This document shows, piece after piece, positions 34,422 to 42,750 of a stretch of DNA of 64,000 nt. The notes beneath the pieces were generated by a model. That model searched no databases and was not told the DNA's origin. It saw only the letters and a list, made by a program, of their open reading frames with translations. This DNA is from an uncultured Clostridia bacterium. Its GTDB lineage: Bacteria; Bacillota; Clostridia; Christensenellales; Aristaeellaceae. Within the stretch, counting starts at the first letter, position 1, and every line of letters starts with the position of its first letter. Position numbers and translations under genes: made by a program. The stretch spans positions 1-64,000 of the forward strand of contig CAKUKE010000009.1 of the NCBI GenBank assembly GCA_934662505.1, written 5' to 3'.

Positions 34422-35930
34422 ATGAAACGGGGCAGTCTGTTCACCCGCCTGCTGACCGCCTTTCTGGCGGTCATTCTGGCGTGCGTAGGCGTTTTATACG
34501 TACTCATTTACACGCAGATGCGTTCCAGCCGCATTGACAGCCGCATTCAGGCGCTGAAATCTCAGGCGCGGGACGTGGCGTATCTGTCCAGCCGCCTGCA
34601 AAGCGACAAACTGAATCTGTCCCTGTCCGCGGCAGCCGCCACCAAGGACTACCTGTACTGGAAAAGCAGCCGCATCTACGACCAGTACGGTGCCTATACG
34701 CTGGTCGTGGAGAGAACAGGACGCACCACCGCCTATTATCTGGAAAGCGCCATGCAGGACAAAAGCCTGCGGCAAATGCCCGGCACGGAGGAGATGACCT
34801 CCTACCTCGACCGTGCCGTTCAAGGCGAGGAAATTACCGTGACGACGCAAAGCGCAAGCGGCCCGCTCTTTACAGTCATCGTTCCCTGCGTGCAGTTCAA
34901 CCAGTTGACCAACCAGAATACCGTGATCGGCATCGTCATGATCCAGACCGCCGCCCAGACGATCCATGCAGTGTACCGGGATCTGATCTGGCAGGTGGCG
35001 CTGGTCGCCCTCGGCGTATTCGTGCTGGCGGGGGTCTGCGCTTTTTTCCTCACCCGGCAGATGACGCAGCCGCTCTCCGCCATGTCCAGCGCCGCGCAGC
35101 AGATGGCGCGGGGGGATTTTTCCGCCCGCGCGCCGGAGGCCGGCAGCGCGGAAATACGCGAGCTGGCCGTCACCTTCAACGGCATGGCGCAGCAGCTGAG
35201 CACACTGGAAAACTCACGGCGCGACTTTGTCGCCAACGTATCCCATGAGCTGCGCTCCCCCATCACCAGTATTCAGGGCTTTGCGCAGGGCATTCTGGAT
35301 GGCACCGTCCCGGAGGAAGACAGGGAAAAATATCTGCGCATCATCGTTGATGAAACGCACCGTCTCAGCAAGCTCATCGGCGGTCTGCTGAACCTTTCCC
35401 GCATGGAAAATGACACCGTACAGCTGGCCAAAACCGTTTTTGATGTGAATGAAATGGTGCGGCGCGTTCTTATCGCCCGGATGAACCAGATCGACGACAA
35501 GCAGCTGAACATTGAGGCCAACCTGCAGGAGGAGCCCTGCTATGTGCTGGCCGATGCAGATCAGATCGAGCAGGTCATCATCAATCTGGTGGACAACGCC
35601 GTCAAGTTTACCCCCGAAGAGGGCGTTCTGACCCTCTCCACCCGCACGGAGGGCGGCACCGTCTACCTGCGGGTCAAGGACAACGGGGTCGGTATTTTGC
35701 CGCAGGATGCGCCCCACATTTTCGACCGCTTCTACAAAGCGGACAAAGCTCACACCGTAGGCAAGGGAACGGGGCTCGGCCTGGCCATCTGCCGCATCAT
35801 CATGGAAAAGCACGGTCAAAGCATCCGTCTGGTGTCCGGCGAGGGCGGTGCGGAATTTGAAATCACGCTGGAAAAAAGCGATCCACCGGAGGAACGGCGG
35901 CATGCAGACGACGGCTTACGCAAAGATTAA
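34422..35930 (+). CDS. Membrane sensor histidine kinase
   Basis: 502 residues. Transmembrane helix 1 (about residues 8-28), an extracytoplasmic sensor of roughly 160 residues and helix 2 (about 190-210) lead into a HAMP domain. HisKA follows, with phospho-His275 in NVSHELRSP. HATPase_c has an N-box (NLVDNAVKFTP) and G-boxes (DNGVGI, GTGLGLAI). It pairs with the upstream response regulator. Its 3' end overlaps ispE by 29 bases. Confidence 0.96.
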   Translation: MKRGSLFTRLLTAFLAVILACVGVLYVLIYTQMRSSRIDSRIQALKSQARDVAYLSSRLQSDKLNLSLSAAAATKDYLYWKSSRIYDQYGAYTLVVERTGRTTAYYLESAMQDKSLRQMPGTEEMTSYLDRAVQGEEITVTTQSASGPLFTVIVPCVQFNQLTNQNTVIGIVMIQTAAQTIHAVYRDLIWQVALVALGVFVLAGVCAFFLTRQMTQPLSAMSSAAQQMARGDFSARAPEAGSAEIRELAVTFNGMAQQLSTLENSRRDFVANVSHELRSPITSIQGFAQGILDGTVPEEDREKYLRIIVDETHRLSKLIGGLLNLSRMENDTVQLAKTVFDVNEMVRRVLIARMNQIDDKQLNIEANLQEEPCYVLADADQIEQVIINLVDNAVKFTPEEGVLTLSTRTEGGTVYLRVKDNGVGILPQDAPHIFDRFYKADKAHTVGKGTGLGLAICRIIMEKHGQSIRLVSGEGGAEFEITLEKSDPPEERRHADDGLRKD

Positions 35931-36759
35931 CTGGGCGCTGAACCTGACGGGCAAACGCCCGGACGGCTATCATCTGCTCAACATGCTCATGCAGCCCATC
36001 GCGCTGCATGACGACCTGACGCTGACCCCGCGTACGGACGGGCGGATCAGGCTGACGCTGGAAGGCGCGCCGGGGCTGGCCGCAGATGAGACCAATCTGG
36101 CCTGCCGCGCCGCCTCCGCCCTCCGAAGCGCAGTCAGAGACGCCGCGCTGGGCGTGGATATTCATCTGGTCAAACGCATTCCTTCCGGCGCAGGGCTCGG
36201 AGGCGGAAGCGCCGACGCTGCCGCCGTGCTTCATGGGCTGAACCGGCTGTGGGATCTGGGGTTGACAGACGAATACCTGCAGGCCATAGGGCTGACGCTG
36301 GGAGCGGACGTCCCCTTCTGTGTGTACGGCCGCCCCGCACAGGTCACCGGCATCGGCGAGGTGATCTCCCCCCTTCCCATGGCGCGCTCCTTTCCGCTGG
36401 TGCTTCTGCATCCCTGTGCGCCTCTCCCCACCCGGCAGGTGTTTGAAACGGCGGATACCGTGGCTTTTGCCGTCCCTGCGGACATCGAACAAGCCCGCAG
36501 CGCTTTCGCATCGGGGCAGCCGTCAGGCATTGCCGCCCATTGCCGCAACATGCTTCAGCCTGCGGCGGCGCTTTTGCGTCCCGAACTGCCCGGAGCGCTT
36601 TGCGACCTGACGGCAGCGGGAGCGTTTCTTGCCATGATGACCGGTTCAGGCTCTGTTGTGTTCGGCGCTTTCGAAACCGACGCGCTGGCGGACGCCGCCT
36701 GCAAGCGGCTGTCCGAAACGTATCCCGTCTGTATTCGAACCCATACCCTTCCCGGCTGA
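35902..36759 (+). CDS. ispE: 4-(cytidine 5'-diphospho)-2-C-methyl-D-erythritol kinase
   Basis: 285 residues from ATG 35902, inside the kinase gene, with GGAGGAA upstream. It opens with the usual AYAKINWALNLTGKRPDGYH. The GHMP ATP loop is PSGAGLGGGSADAAA near residue 95. It phosphorylates CDP-ME in the MEP route to isoprenoids, so this organism uses the non-mevalonate pathway. The 29-base overlap implies coupled translation with the two-component system. Confidence 0.96.
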   Translation: MQTTAYAKINWALNLTGKRPDGYHLLNMLMQPIALHDDLTLTPRTDGRIRLTLEGAPGLAADETNLACRAASALRSAVRDAALGVDIHLVKRIPSGAGLGGGSADAAAVLHGLNRLWDLGLTDEYLQAIGLTLGADVPFCVYGRPAQVTGIGEVISPLPMARSFPLVLLHPCAPLPTRQVFETADTVAFAVPADIEQARSAFASGQPSGIAAHCRNMLQPAAALLRPELPGALCDLTAAGAFLAMMTGSGSVVFGAFETDALADAACKRLSETYPVCIRTHTLPG

Positions 36760-36810
36760 TCCGTATATTTTTCCCGTAACATACGCACACTGTTTCCGAA
36801 AGGAGACGGT

Positions 36811-37293
36811 ATGCGTTCTTTTTTTCGATTGACGGTCTGCCTGCTGGCGCTGGCTCTTTTTCTCACCGGCACCGCGCAGGGAGAAAAAGCTGCCTGCTTT
36901 GGCTATGTGCGCATCGTATCCGGCGACCCCTCCCCTGAAGCGCAGATGCAGAAACACGCGCTGCGTGCGCGTCTGAATGAACTCATGGCTCGGCGTTCCA
37001 CACCCACGGTGCAGGAACTGCGTCTCCATCTCGCCGCCACCTTTCCCTGCACGGTGCAGATACGTCCATGGCGGCCGGAGACTGAAATGCCCGTCCGCCC
37101 TACCCTGTATATACAGCTGGGACACGGAGGCGGCCCCAACTGGTGGGGCGTACTGTGCGGGGACACCCTGTCCGCCATGCTGGAAAGCCGACAAAAAAGC
37201 GCCGGTCAGACCGGCGCAGAAAATCACAAGACCCTTTTTGACTGGTGGCAAAAGCTTCTCAGCTTATTGGGGCTGGCTGAGCCAGTCCTGTAA
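36811..37293 (+). CDS. Short, divergent stage II sporulation protein R-like secreted protein
   Basis: 160 residues with a clear signal peptide (to about residue 23), and AAAGGAG upstream. RIVSGDPSPEAQMQKHALRA resembles the start of the SpoIIR domain (typically RVxANSDSxEDQxLK). GHGGGPNWWGVLC resembles its end (typically GxGxNWWCVLFPP). SpoIIR signals from the forespore to activate SpoIIGA and sigma-E. This copy is shorter than the usual 200-plus residues and lacks much of the middle. It may be a degenerate or paralogous version. Its last 30 bases overlap the opposite-strand gene. Confidence 0.6.
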   Translation: MRSFFRLTVCLLALALFLTGTAQGEKAACFGYVRIVSGDPSPEAQMQKHALRARLNELMARRSTPTVQELRLHLAATFPCTVQIRPWRPETEMPVRPTLYIQLGHGGGPNWWGVLCGDTLSAMLESRQKSAGQTGAENHKTLFDWWQKLLSLLGLAEPVL

Positions 37294-37749
37294 ATTGGTC
37301 AGGTGCGTCAGGAGCAGCGTCCGTGCATCCAGCGTCGAACTTGCCGCCGTCTGCGTCAGGTTCTCGATGTTGTCAATATCGCTGTACAGCGCGGTGAACG
37401 CTTCGACCGGCGCCAGCCTGCCGCCCTCTCCCCACAGAGACACGCTCATCTGATTAAACTGCTCCATGGCGTACACATACTGGCGAATCAGCGCCAGCCG
37501 GGCGGAGGTGCCCGAGTTGACGACGCTGGACATTTTGTTCACCTGCTCAATGGCAGCGGAGACGCTGCTCATCATCCGCTGGGAAAGCTGGGCGGCGGTC
37601 TTCTGTTCAAACACACGGGTGCGGACCACCATGACGGTCAAAACGATGCACCCGATCAGCAGCAAAACCATCACGGCCGCCAGAATTCTGCGCACTTTGG
37701 GCGTAAAAGGCGACGAAGCGCCGTTCATTCCGCTGGAATAATGGTACAT
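37264..37749 (-). CDS. Single-pass membrane protein of unknown function
   Basis: 161 residues from ATG 37749, with AAGGATG upstream. A cytoplasmic N-terminus of about 20 residues and one transmembrane helix (about residues 22-43) are followed by an outer helical domain rich in Gln, Ser and Ala (TAAQLSQRMMSSVSAAIEQV). This looks like a four-helix or coiled sensor-type domain. I recognise no family. It has its own promoter, divergent from the Gld-type ABC operon. The 3' end overlaps the spoIIR-like gene by 30 bases. Confidence 0.65.
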   Translation of the reverse strand: MYHYSSGMNGASSPFTPKVRRILAAVMVLLLIGCIVLTVMVVRTRVFEQKTAAQLSQRMMSSVSAAIEQVNKMSSVVNSGTSARLALIRQYVYAMEQFNQMSVSLWGEGGRLAPVEAFTALYSDIDNIENLTQTAASSTLDARTLLLTHLTNLQDWLSQPQ

Positions 37750-37811
37750 TTTTTCACATCCTTCGTCTCGTTGATCGCAAATAACCATATACGGTTAGCT
37801 TACACCCATTG

Positions 37812-37840
37812 ATTATACCACAGAAACGCCCGTTCGTAAA
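37812..37840 (-). promoter_or_regulatory. Promoter for the 37749 gene
   Basis: On the minus strand: TTTACG (37840-37835), a 17-bp spacer and TATAAT (37817-37812). A small inverted repeat (TAACC/GGTTA, 37782-37797) lies just downstream and could be an operator. Confidence 0.6.
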
Positions 37841-37911
37841 GTAAACGTGCAAAAGCTCTCTTTCGTTCCATTTACTTTTACAATTTGTTCATCCCTTTTC
37901 CATACGCGCCG

Positions 37912-37920
37912 TGTTATAAT
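37912..37920 (+). promoter_or_regulatory. Extended -10 promoter for the Gld-type ABC operon
   Basis: TGTTATAAT at 37912-37920 is a perfect extended -10 without a recognisable -35, 60 bases before ATG 37981. It is back to back with the 37812-37840 promoter. Confidence 0.7.
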
Positions 37921-37980
37921 AGGCTTGCCGTATGAAACGTACGAGCCTGCGCTGCGCGCTTTTGCGAAAGGAGAAGCCCC

Positions 37981-38907
37981 ATGATCGAGATGACCCATAT
38001 CAGCAAATGCTTTGGCCGGCATAACGCGCTGACGGACGTGAACCTGTCCGTTCCCAAAGGGCAGGTGCTGGGGCTGTTGGGACAAAACGGCGCGGGCAAA
38101 AGCACCATCATGAACATTCTGACCGGGTGCCTCCCACCGACGGAAGGTCAGGTCGTGCTGGGCGGTCAGGACATGCTGCTGTTTCCCCATCAGGCCAAAC
38201 AGATGATCGGCTATCTGCCCGAAGCCGCTCCCCTTTATGAGGAAATGACCGTCCGCTCCTTTCTCACCTTTTCCGCCCGCCTCAAGTGCGTGGTGGAAAA
38301 AGCCATTCCGGGACATGTGGAGGAAGTTGCCGAACGCACAGGGCTGCGCGATACCCTTTCCCGCCGCATCGGCAACCTGAGCAAGGGATACCGTCAGCGC
38401 GTCGGACTGGCGCAGGCGCTGTGCGGCAGCCCGGATATTCTGGTGCTGGACGAACCCACCTCCGGTCTGGATCCGACGCAGGCCGCCGAATTCCGTCAGT
38501 TGATCGGCGATCTGTCCGGCCGTCATACCATCGTTTTTTCTTCCCACATTCTCAGCGAAGTGCAGTCCGTGTGCGACCGGGTGGTCATTTTGCACGAGGG
38601 ACGCATGATCTGCGACCAGACGCTGCACAACGCTCCCTCTGGCGCCGCGGTGCGGCTGCGGGCGGTCATCGCCGGTTCAGTGCGGAAACTGCTGCCTGCG
38701 GTACGCTCGCTGCCCTGCTTCACCCGGGTGGACGCGCTGCCGGGTGAAGATGGCAACGCCGTACTGCTCCTGACAGCGACGCCGGGAGCCTCGGCTGAAA
38801 AGCGGCTGTTCACCCTGCTGGCCGGGCTGCAGATGCCGCTTCTGCGGCTGATGCCGGTGGAAGACAGTCTGGAGGACATTTTTCTGCGTGTCACGCAGAA
38901 CGGCTGA
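37981..38907 (+). CDS. ABC transporter ATP-binding protein, GldA-like
   Basis: 308 residues, AAAGGAG upstream. Walker A is GQNGAGKST, the signature LSKGYRQRVGLAQAL, Walker B ILVLDEPTSGLD and the switch His VFSSHIL. The C-terminal extension (about 220-308) is typical of ABC-2 type exporters. The next three genes encode a permease, a GldG-like protein and a DUF4340 protein, so this is the ATPase of a Gld-type complex. The substrate is unknown. Confidence 0.9.
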   Translation: MIEMTHISKCFGRHNALTDVNLSVPKGQVLGLLGQNGAGKSTIMNILTGCLPPTEGQVVLGGQDMLLFPHQAKQMIGYLPEAAPLYEEMTVRSFLTFSARLKCVVEKAIPGHVEEVAERTGLRDTLSRRIGNLSKGYRQRVGLAQALCGSPDILVLDEPTSGLDPTQAAEFRQLIGDLSGRHTIVFSSHILSEVQSVCDRVVILHEGRMICDQTLHNAPSGAAVRLRAVIAGSVRKLLPAVRSLPCFTRVDALPGEDGNAVLLLTATPGASAEKRLFTLLAGLQMPLLRLMPVEDSLEDIFLRVTQNG

Positions 38908-38933
38908 TTCTGTTTAAAAAGGGGGACTTTTCC

Positions 38934-39650
38934 ATGGGCGCCGTCTACCGCCGTGAACTGCAGGGGTACTTTTTCACGCCTGTCGGCTATGTTTTCGCCG
39001 GTGTTTTTCTGACCCTCGGCAGCGTTTTTTTCGGCGCGGGCAATCTGGCCATCCGTTCCAGCAGCATGATGTCTCTGCTCCGCAACATGAGTTATCTGTG
39101 GATGCTTCTGTGCCCTGTACTGACCATGCGGCTCATCGCCGGCGAAAAAAGCAGCGGCACCTTTTCTCTGCTTTTTTCATCGCCCTGTTCGCTGACCGCC
39201 ATCGTAGGCGGCAAGTTTTTCTCCGCCTGCACGGTGATGCTGGCCACCGTGGCGCTGTCCTTTGTATTTCCCATTCTGATTGCGATTTACGGGAAGCTGT
39301 ATCTGGCAGAAACGCTGGTCGGCTATCTGGGGTTCCTGCTGCAGGGCGGGTGCTTTATCGCGCTGGATATGACGGTATCATGCCTGACCCGCAACCCGGT
39401 CACCGCCGCCATCGCCTGCTTCGGCGTCAATCTGGGCGTTTGGTTCTTTGACGTTTTGTCCGCCGTGGTACAAAATGCGGCGCTGACGGACGTGCTGTCC
39501 TTTTTCAGCCTTTACCAGCGTCTGACCCCCTTCACGCTTGGGCAGCTGAGCTTTGCAAACGTGCTGTTCAGCCTGACCTATATTTTCGCCATGCTGTTTC
39601 TGTGCGTCCGCCTGCTGGACGCCCGACGCTGGAGCGAGGTGCAGTCATGA
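38934..39650 (+). CDS. ABC-2 type permease, GldF-like
   Basis: 238 residues with six hydrophobic helices. It starts AVYRRELQGYF, like GldF/ABC-2 membrane subunits. LWMLLCPVLTMRLIAGEKSSGT is the usual block after the first helices. GGGGGA precedes ATG 38934. The stop overlaps the next ATG (ATGA). It is expected to dimerise and be driven by the 37981 ATPase. Confidence 0.88.
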   Translation: MGAVYRRELQGYFFTPVGYVFAGVFLTLGSVFFGAGNLAIRSSSMMSLLRNMSYLWMLLCPVLTMRLIAGEKSSGTFSLLFSSPCSLTAIVGGKFFSACTVMLATVALSFVFPILIAIYGKLYLAETLVGYLGFLLQGGCFIALDMTVSCLTRNPVTAAIACFGVNLGVWFFDVLSAVVQNAALTDVLSFFSLYQRLTPFTLGQLSFANVLFSLTYIFAMLFLCVRLLDARRWSEVQS

Positions 39651-41116
39651 AAAAGACGTCTTCCCTTGTATCCCGCCTCCGCGCCCGGCGCAGACTGCGC
39701 ACCGGCGTGCTGTCCACCGTTCTGACGGTGCTGGTGCTGGTCATCTGCATCCTCCTTTGCGTAGCCGGCGACCGTCTGGAGGATCGGTATGCCCTTCAGC
39801 AGGATTTTTCCTTCAACGGCGCCACTACCCAGAGCCGCGTTTCCGCCGAGCAGCTTGCCAAGGTGACCCGGGACGTGCACGTGTACCTGATCACCTCCAC
39901 CGGCGCGCCCAATCAGACGGTGGTCTCTCTTCTGACCCGTTACGCCGCGCAGAACAGCCACATCTCCTTTTCGCAGGAAAGCCTGTCGCAGAATCCTCTG
40001 CTGGCCACCCGTTTTCAGGACGTTCTGGGCGCAAACGCCATTTCCGGCGACTGTATTGTGGTACACTGTGCCGATACCGACCGGGCGCGCATTCTATCTG
40101 AAGATGATTTTACCGTTTATTCCTACAACATTGAAACCGGCTACTACAATGCGGACGGCTTCAATTACGAAAAGCCTCTGACGGAGGCCATCGCCTTCAC
40201 CGCGCAGGATGACCCCCTCACCGTTCAGGTGCTGCGGGGGCACGGTGAGCTCAGCGGCGACGACTATCAGCTGATTGAGGATCTGCTGACCAACGCCAAC
40301 TACGCCGTCCGGGATCTGAGCCTCACCGCCGGCGATAAGCCGGATGCGGCCGCGCCTCTGCTGATCCTGTGCCCACAGAGCGACCTGAGCGAGCAGGAAA
40401 CACAGGCGCTTGTCGCCTTTGCGGAGGAAGGCGGGCAGTTTCTCATCCTGTCCAACTACAGTGACCCCGCTACGCTGACCAACTTCAACGCTTTGCTGCG
40501 CCGCTACGGCATTGGGCTGTATTCCGGCCTGTGCATGGCCAAAGAAGAAAACCAGCAGGATTATTACGACGACAAGCCAGCCTTTCTTTTGCCCATCATG
40601 CAGCAGAACGAACTGACCCAGCCGCTGATCGATGAAGGCCGCACCACCCTGCTCATGCCGGGCAGCCGTGCCCTGTCCGTGTCGGATGACATGAGCGGAC
40701 TGACGGTGGAACCGCTCCTTTTGTCCGGCGATGCTTATGTGCGGGATTATGTGCACGCTGCGCCGGACGACGTAACACAGCAGGATACGGACGAAACAGG
40801 CGTATTTCCGCTGGCGACCCTATCCACCCTTCTTGAAAGCAGCGGGCAGGTCTCCCGTGCCGTTGTGGTGGGAGATTCCCTGATGCTGACGGACTACTGG
40901 ATCATGAACAATACCTATTCCGGCGAATTCTTTCTCCGGGCGGTTCAATATCTGCAGAACGATGCGCCTATCAGCCTGTCCATCCCCGCCAAGCAGAGCG
41001 TCCGGCAAAGCCTGTCGCTGGGTTCCATGATGCCGGCCGTTCTGACGCTGGCCGTCCTGATTCTGGCGATCGTCTTCATCGCCCTGCGGGTACTTTTGCC
41101 CAGAAAGCATTTGTGA
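39647..41116 (+). CDS. GldG-like ABC auxiliary protein
   Basis: 489 residues from ATG 39647, overlapping the permease stop. There is an N-terminal transmembrane helix (about residues 22-42) and a C-terminal one (about 460-485). A large extracytoplasmic ABC_transp_aux-type domain sits between them (YNIETGYYNADGFNYEKPLTEAI, VLRGHGELS). In gliding Bacteroidetes GldG works with GldA and GldF, but many non-gliding bacteria have this set. The function here is unknown. Confidence 0.82.
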   Translation: MKKTSSLVSRLRARRRLRTGVLSTVLTVLVLVICILLCVAGDRLEDRYALQQDFSFNGATTQSRVSAEQLAKVTRDVHVYLITSTGAPNQTVVSLLTRYAAQNSHISFSQESLSQNPLLATRFQDVLGANAISGDCIVVHCADTDRARILSEDDFTVYSYNIETGYYNADGFNYEKPLTEAIAFTAQDDPLTVQVLRGHGELSGDDYQLIEDLLTNANYAVRDLSLTAGDKPDAAAPLLILCPQSDLSEQETQALVAFAEEGGQFLILSNYSDPATLTNFNALLRRYGIGLYSGLCMAKEENQQDYYDDKPAFLLPIMQQNELTQPLIDEGRTTLLMPGSRALSVSDDMSGLTVEPLLLSGDAYVRDYVHAAPDDVTQQDTDETGVFPLATLSTLLESSGQVSRAVVVGDSLMLTDYWIMNNTYSGEFFLRAVQYLQNDAPISLSIPAKQSVRQSLSLGSMMPAVLTLAVLILAIVFIALRVLLPRKHL

Positions 41117-42597
41117 TGGATACCCTCAAAAAGAAAAATCGGCGAAAGCCCCTGTCCTTGAAAAGCTTGCTTCTGCTGCTTGCCGTGCTGGCGGCAGCCG
41201 CCGCGCTTCTGTGTTATTTTTTAAACCGCCGGCCTGCCCTGCTTGTGCCGGAGACGACCGACGCGGATGGACAGCTGCTGCTTTTTTCCTATACGGAGGA
41301 TCAGCTGCTGTCCGTGACCATCACGCCGCCCGAAGGGGAAGCCTATACGCTTCTGATGCGGGACGGTGAATTGACGCTGGAAAGCGACGCAGATTTTCCC
41401 ATCCGCACCACGGTTTTAGAGGACGTCCTGAACAACGCTTCCCACATTCAGGTGGAGACCACGGTGCTCAGCAGGGACGAGACCGACGTATCGCTGTCGG
41501 ATTTCGGGCTGGAACCCCCTGCCTGCACCGCCGTTCTCCGCTATACGGACGGAACCACGCATACCCTGCGGCTGGGAGATCAGATGCCCGCAGATATCCC
41601 CTATTACTACATGACGGTCGACGACGACCCTCGCATTTTCGGCGCGTCCACGGACACCTTCGATGCCTTTTCCCAGCCTCTGGCCGCGCTGCACCCCGTT
41701 GACCAGCCCGGCATCAAGGGCGAATTGATCGACAGCGTCGACCTTGCAGGAGAAAACCGCTTTCACCTGACCCGCACCGTCTGGGGCTGGCAGCTGAACG
41801 CACCCTTTTCCTACCCCATGGACGAGGACAAGGCGGACAACCTGCTGACCAGTCTGGAGGGTCTGCGTTTTGCCCGCTACATCGGTATGCTCGCCGATCT
41901 GACCCCCTCGGAGTACGGTCTGGATGCGCCGCGGCTGACCCTGACCCTTGACATCGCCGAAAGCGTGGTACAGGCTACAGATGAAAACGGCGATACGGTA
42001 CAGGTGACGCTGCCCGCTTCCCAGCAGGTCTTTTATATCGGCCGGGACATGAACGAAGACTACCTGTACGTTTCGCTGGGTGGGGTCGTTTATGCTGCCC
42101 CCCGCTTCCTGTACCGCTTTCTGAATCAGTTTTCCCCCGCATCTTCCCTTCTGGCGTATCCTGTGGATCAGGGGGTACAGACCCTCACCGGGATCACGTT
42201 CATTCAGAAGGACGTGGAAACGCATTACGCGATCCGGCTGCTGGAACGGTTGACGGAGAACAACGAGATCGCTGTGGACGAAGACGGCAACACGCTCTAT
42301 GACGTGCACGTAGACCGGAATGGACAGGAAATCGACAGCGAACCTTTTCTCCGCTGGCTGCTGCAGCTGCGCCGCCTGACGGGAGACGGCGTCCTGACGG
42401 AAGACGATTTCCTTCCGCAAAGTGCCGACGCATCCCTGATTCTCTACGGAGACGGCATTTCACGCCGCGTGGATTTTTACCGCTACGACAGCCTGTATAC
42501 CGTTTTTGCCGTGGATGGTACCGCACGGTACTACCTTGCCACAGATACCCTGAACGCCCTGCTTGCCTGGCCGGGCGATGCCGCAGACGGCAGTTGA
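41116..42597 (+). CDS. DUF4340 domain protein
   Basis: 493 residues. ATG 41116 overlaps the previous stop (TGATG). A GTG one codon earlier is the alternative. An N-terminal transmembrane helix (about residues 16-36) is followed by repeated beta-rich modules with SDFGLEPPACTAVL and SEYGLDAPRLTLTL, the hallmark of DUF4340. It is the regular fourth partner of GldA/F/G-like operons and presumably contributes the extracytoplasmic part of that complex. Confidence 0.85.
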   Translation: MDTLKKKNRRKPLSLKSLLLLLAVLAAAAALLCYFLNRRPALLVPETTDADGQLLLFSYTEDQLLSVTITPPEGEAYTLLMRDGELTLESDADFPIRTTVLEDVLNNASHIQVETTVLSRDETDVSLSDFGLEPPACTAVLRYTDGTTHTLRLGDQMPADIPYYYMTVDDDPRIFGASTDTFDAFSQPLAALHPVDQPGIKGELIDSVDLAGENRFHLTRTVWGWQLNAPFSYPMDEDKADNLLTSLEGLRFARYIGMLADLTPSEYGLDAPRLTLTLDIAESVVQATDENGDTVQVTLPASQQVFYIGRDMNEDYLYVSLGGVVYAAPRFLYRFLNQFSPASSLLAYPVDQGVQTLTGITFIQKDVETHYAIRLLERLTENNEIAVDEDGNTLYDVHVDRNGQEIDSEPFLRWLLQLRRLTGDGVLTEDDFLPQSADASLILYGDGISRRVDFYRYDSLYTVFAVDGTARYYLATDTLNALLAWPGDAADGS

Positions 42598-42638
42598 CCC
42601 CCTCATCCGTTTTTCAAAACGTTTTCAAAAAGCAAAAG

Positions 42639-42673
42639 CACCCTCCGACTGTCCGTGTTCGGAGGGTGTTTTC
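42639..42673. terminator. Bidirectional terminator between the Gld-type operon and capA
   Basis: CACCCTCCGA (42639-42648) pairs with TCGGAGGGTG (42659-42668). A T run follows on the plus strand and A-rich sequence precedes it. It serves both convergent transcripts. Confidence 0.85.
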
Positions 42674-42750
42674 TGATATGCTGCAAGGATGCAGGCACTG
42701 CTGCAGTGTTCCTGATGATTCGCAGTCACACACGTGCCCGACGCCCTTTT

